Source: Lytechinus pictus
Lineage: Eukaryota; Echinodermata; Echinoidea; Temnopleuroida; Toxopneustidae
Assembly: GCF_037042905.1 (NCBI RefSeq)
Contig: NC_087252.1
Location: 1,488,501 to 1,552,500 of the forward strand
DNA length: 64,000 nucleotides
Direction of reading: 5' to 3'
Shown here: one piece after another, positions 55,185-61,100 of the stretch
How positions within the stretch are numbered: the stretch's first letter is position 1
Layout of the letters: each line of letters opens with the position of its first letter
Made by a program: the position numbers and the translations under genes
The notes under the pieces: model-generated
Told to the model about the DNA's origin: nothing
The model's database searches: none
Seen by the model: the letters and a program-made list of their open reading frames with translations, nothing else

Positions 55185-58100
55185 GATGATGGTGGTGGTG
55201 ATGATGATGATGGTGGTGATGATGATGATGGTGGTGGTGATGATGATGATTATGATGGAGATGGTGGTCGAGGTGGTTGGAATGGAAGTTAAGGTGGTGA
55301 TAGTTGTTGTGGTTATAGTGATGGTGATGGTGGTTATAATGATGGTGATGGTGGTGGTGGTGATGATAGTGATGGTGGTGATGGTGGTGATGTTGCCAAT
55401 GGTGGTGGTGGTAGTGGTGATGATGATGATGATGATGGAGATGATGATGATGACGATGGTGATTATGATGATGTTGATGACAATGGTGATTTTGATGATG
55501 ATGATGATAATGATATAATTCTGGTTATGATGATGGTGTTAGTTTTTATATTAACTCTTTCCATGCTCAATTAATTCTGAAGGCAATAATGACTATTCTG
55601 ATATTTTCTTACATACAATATACAGTGAACTTTGAATTAAAAAAACAACCAAAATTTCTCTTACAGGAGTTACTTGTGAGCCCGACCAGTTCCAGTGCTC
55701 TAACTCTGACCGATGTATCCCCATCATGTGGAAATGTGATCGTGAAAGTGACTGTACAGATAATTCAGATGAACTCAATTGTCGTAAGTATTGTTTGTGT
55801 CCTATCAGACATTGTCCGGCCTGCTGCAGGTCAGTACCTATCACAGTGAGCATCTTGTCATTATGTAGTCATTTTGTAATCCCGTTTGAAAAATAGCCAT
55901 AAAACAGCAAAACCAAGTTAGTTGCCATCCATGCTTCGACCTCAGGGTTAGGGTTGCATTCAGGATTTGTTTTAGCTTTAGGGTCAAGGTTAGGAAAGGG
56001 TGTAGTGTTAAATCCAGGGTTGAAGTTTGTCATTCTATTAAAGGTCAAGTCCACCCCAGAAAAATGTTGATTTGAATAAATACAGAAAACTCAAACTAGC
56101 ATAACGCTGAAAATTTCATCAAAATCTAATGTAAAATAAGAAAGTTATGACAGTTTAAAGTATCACCTATTTTTCACAAAACAGTGATATGCACAATTCA
56201 GTGACATGCAAATGAGACGGTCAACGATGTTTTTTGTTTTTGTTTTTTGTTTTTTATTGTTTGAATTATACAATATTTCATTCTCTATATATTTGACAAT
56301 AAGGACCAACTTGACTGAACCATATACATGTAGTATTAAACAATGCTAATTCCACATGTTCAGGGAGGAATTAATTGTTGTTTTACTTGACAATGAGGAG
56401 AAAATTAGAATATTTCATATTTCATATAATAAAATACAAAAGAAATGGTGAGTGGACGACATCATCACTCTCCTCATTTGCACACCGACCAGGATGTGCA
56501 TGTAACTGTTTTGTGAAATTAAGCAAAACTTTAAAATGTCATAACTTTCTTATTTGATATATGATTTTGAGGAAAATTTCAGTGCTTGTTGGATTTTTCT
56601 CTTTTTATTCAAATGAAAATTTTAGTTGGGATGGACCTGTCCTTTAATGTGTGGAATTCATAGCGGAGCAATTGTCGGCAGATTAAATGTCATGGGACCT
56701 CCTAGTTACTCTTAATCTTCATACTAATCTTTTGTTTCCATCATGCAGCCTACTACACGTGTAAGGCAGGAGAGGAGTTTACCTGTAAGACTGGCTCTAG
56801 ATGTATCCCTAACAATTGGATTTGCGATCACTATGACGACTGTGGCGATGGTTCTGATGAAGAAGACTGCGGTACGTCTCCTGTTAAAAACTTATTTATA
56901 CAAAGGAAAAAATTATATTGGGGCTTTTGGGGGATTTCTCACCTGAAATGCTCATAAGAGTCCGAAAAAAAATAGAAAATCCAGATTCAGTGCAATGCTC
57001 AAGCTTATCAATGTTGGCAGATTTATGCAGTAAGTTGCGAAAAAGTAGCTCCCGAAAATGAAAAATTGATTTTTTTTTGGCCTGATATATACCAGGTTGT
57101 CTATCATTGAGAAAAATATACTTCATCTTAATATAGAGATGTTCCGGGCCGAAAATATTTATATCTAAATAAATACAATAAAATTCGCAGAGTAAAATGC
57201 TGAAAATTCCATCAAAATCTGATCACAAATAACAAATTTATTTAATTTTAAAGTTTATTAATATTTTGTGAAAATAGTTATATCCATGTGTCTCCATTAT
57301 GATGAAATAAGTTGTGGCAATAAATAAGTAATGCACATAATCGGTTGTCAATCCACTTGTTTTAGTTCTTGGTAGAAAATTTTTGAATAAACCTTATTTT
57401 GTATGATAAAATACAAAAGAACAAGTGGGGATATGACATCATCAGCCCATCTAATGAATATTCATAAAGACATGCCTAGAAATGTTTCACCGGAATAATG
57501 CAAATGATCGTGAATTGACCAATTCATACCAATATTCATAAAAGGGATATAATTATTAATATTAATATTTTGAATTTTCTGTCTTCTGTATTTAGAATGG
57601 GGTACATGTGATCCAGACCAGTTCCAATGTGATAACCAGAGGTGTATTCCTGAGAGCTATGTTTGTGATTTGGACAATGATTGCTGGGATAACTCAGATG
57701 AAAGGGGCTGTGAAATAACAAGTTAGTTACTTTGTTCTTAATGAAATATTGAATGGTGGTGATGATGATGATTATGATGATGGTGATGATGATGGTGATG
57801 ATGATTTGATGCTGATGATGATGGTAACACTACAAAATTTTGATAATTTTGATGATATGTGAATGTAGCTTGTTTTCATGATATTGGTGAAAGATACAAT
57901 ATGCATGCACGTATCCTTCACACTACGACATGCCTAATTAGATGTATCCTCATATTCGCCCAATGTGAACATGCCATGCGTAGCGATGAATAATTTCTAT
58001 TCAATCTTCTGCTGTGTTCACACTTGTAGATATACCAACGACGCGACCAGCTGGATGCAATGACAATTACACCCAGTGTGAACCTGACGGTCGCTGCATA

Positions 58101-61100
58101 CCATATACGTGGATCTGCGATGGTGACAACGATTGTGGAGACAACTGGGACGAACAAAACTGTGAGTGGAACAATTCTTCAACCCAGTATTCTAATCTCT
58201 GGTTTAAATAGTTGTGGTTTCACCCTTTAGCAACTAAACCACCGTTTATAATAACTTAACTCCTCAAGTCTTCATGTGTGTGTCACTGCAATACAGTGCA
58301 TTGAAAACAATGAGGGAAAAAATTCAGAGATTATTGAATTTCGCAAAAATTTTAAAGAGTAACTCCTCAAATATTCATGAATTCTTTAGATGTAATAATG
58401 ATGAACCAATGGAACTACAAGTGAGAACCCAGGAAAATGAGGCTTGGAATGTTCAAGGTTTGCTGGGGAAGTTTCATTATGTTGTAAATACAATTTATTG
58501 CTTTCTACCCAGTAAATAAGATTGATCAAAGCAATTTACAATATTTACAATAAATGAGGTTGTAATGACACCTAGTGACATCACAAAAAATAGCAAATTG
58601 GACATTAATTTTTCAGGTCTTTTATTGCATCTAAAATCTGGCACTTCAAGTACGGCAATTTGATCAAAATTTGATGTTTTTTAAAATAAATTTCAGGCAG
58701 CACCAGTAGCTGCAATCAATACCAGTTTACCTGTGCAAATGGCGGATGCATACCATCTTATTGGAAGTGTGATAACTACGATGATTGCGGTGACAATAGT
58801 GATGAGATTGACTGTCCAAGTAAGTATTCAATGCTATGTTAAATAGTTAGAATAAACTCCCTCTTCAAATAGTATATGCAGTTTTGCTTGACAGCTTCCA
58901 AAAGCTCAGAAAAATCACCTTGAAAATATCCCTCACTCCTCATAATGTGCATCCAAGTGTAATTTCATCTTCGAGCTAGGCTGCAGAGCCCTTTGAAGAT
59001 GATAGCAGATGATGATGATGATGATGAAATGCTCATTTTGGGAACCAGAATGAGCTTTTTAAAAATTTATTAGAAGTAGAAGCACAGTTGTGTCCTATGG
59101 GCTTCTAGAGGCCTTCCATTAGTATCTAAGAAGATATTTGTTGAGATAGACTGTCCAAGTAAGTATCCAGTGCTATGTTAAATGCTCATTTGGGAACCAG
59201 AATGAGCTTTTTTAAAATGTTTTAGAAATAGAAACACAGCTGTCTCTTATGGCATCAAGAGGCCTTCCATTAGTATCTAAGAAGATGGTTGATGCTCTTT
59301 ACCAGAACAAGCTTTTTGAAACATTTAGTGCAAAACACTTTTGTTTCCTTGGTATGATAAGCTTGATGGCTGCTTAAAAAAATGAATTTAATTAGAAAAC
59401 ACAGTTTGGTCATCTGTGACATGTACAGTGACTGCATAGAAATCTGTGCTTCAAAAAGCTTTCCATGTAAGTATCTTAATCTTTATTTGATGTTCATTTT
59501 TGGAGAACAGAACATGAGTTTTTTTTAAACATGTTTATTTAAAGGTACCCTTGTTTACTTTGTGTAAGTATGTTGATTACATAGACAATTATTTGTATAG
59601 GATTTTCATGTACAATGTATATGCACATCTTGTTTTTGTCTCACCTGCATAGCAGAGTGAGACTATAGGCGCCGCTTTTCCGACGGCGGCGGCGACGGCG
59701 ACGGCGGCGGCGGCGGCGGCGTCAACACCAAATCTTAACCTGAGGTTAAGTTTTTGAAATGACAGCATAACTTAGAAAGTATATGGACCTAGTTCATGAA
59801 ACTTGGCCATAAGGTTAATCAAGTATTACTAAACATCCTGCCTGAGTTTCATGTCACATGACCAAGGTCAAAGGTCATTTAGGGTCAATGAACTTAGACC
59901 ATGTTGGGGGAATCAACATCAAAATCTTAACCTAAGGTTAAGTTTTTGAAATGTCATCATAACTTAGAAAATATATGGACCTAGTTCATGAAACTTATAC
60001 ATAAGGTTAATCAAGTATCACTGAACATCTTGCATGAGTTTCACGTCACATGACCAAGGTCAAAGGTCATTTAGGGTCAATGAACTTTGGCCGAATTGGG
60101 GGTATCTGTTGAATTACCATCATAACTTTGAAAGTTTATGGATCTGATTCATGAAACTTGGACATAATAGTAATCAAGTATTACTGAACATTCTGTGCAA
60201 GTTTCAGGTCACATGATCAAGGTCAAAGGTCATTTAGGGTCAATGAACTTTGGCCAAATTGGGGTATTTGTTGAATTACAGCCATAAATTTGAAAGTGTG
60301 TTGGTCTAGTTCATAAAACTTGGACATAATAGTAATCAAGTATCACTGAACATCCTGTGCGAGTTTCAGGTCACATGATCAAGGTCAAAGGTCATGTAAG
60401 GTCAAAGAACTTTGGCCACGTTGGGGGTATTTGTTGAATTGCCATCATATCTCTATAAGTGTATTGGTCTAGTTCATAAAACGTGGAAATAAGAGTAACC
60501 AAGTATCACTGAACATCTTGTGCGAGTTATAGTAGTTTTCAAAATCAGCACTGCTGCTATATTGAATTGCGTGATGCAGGTGAGACGGCCAGAGGCATTC
60601 CACTTGTTGATAATTTGGTTCTCATAAATTGTCAGTGAACGGGGCAGCAAGGGCACCAGGCCCCACCAGGATGTAGCTGGGAATTTCAGTGGTGATGATG
60701 CAAGACTGTACTTGTAGTGATTTACGATTTCTTTGTCAATTTTCAAAGAATCTTTATGCTGCCCCAGTGCCATGAGCGTCTCTGGACGGTGGGTGTGCTC
60801 AATAAGACATCACTGTTATTATTATTATATTTTGACCAGAATACACAATTTGAAATGTAGATAGTTGAATAAACCCACCTGTGTTCTTGATGGCTGAGAA
60901 TATACAACAACTACCACAATCACTACCCAACAAACATGCACCACCGTCACTGCTACAACACTTACAACAAATGTCATGGAAAACACAATAACAAGCGCAG
61001 TTGTGTCTTTGATTATTAAAGGCCAAGTCCAACCCAGAAAATTGTTGATATGAATCGATAAAGAAAAATAAAACAAACATAACGCAACAAATTTCATCAA

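Noticed and set aside
54669..55518. Long open frames coding for Asp/Gly-rich or Met/Val-rich protein after exon 19
   Set aside because: Microsatellite following a genuine donor GTAAGT. Reading through would break the phase-1 join to LDLa module 1.
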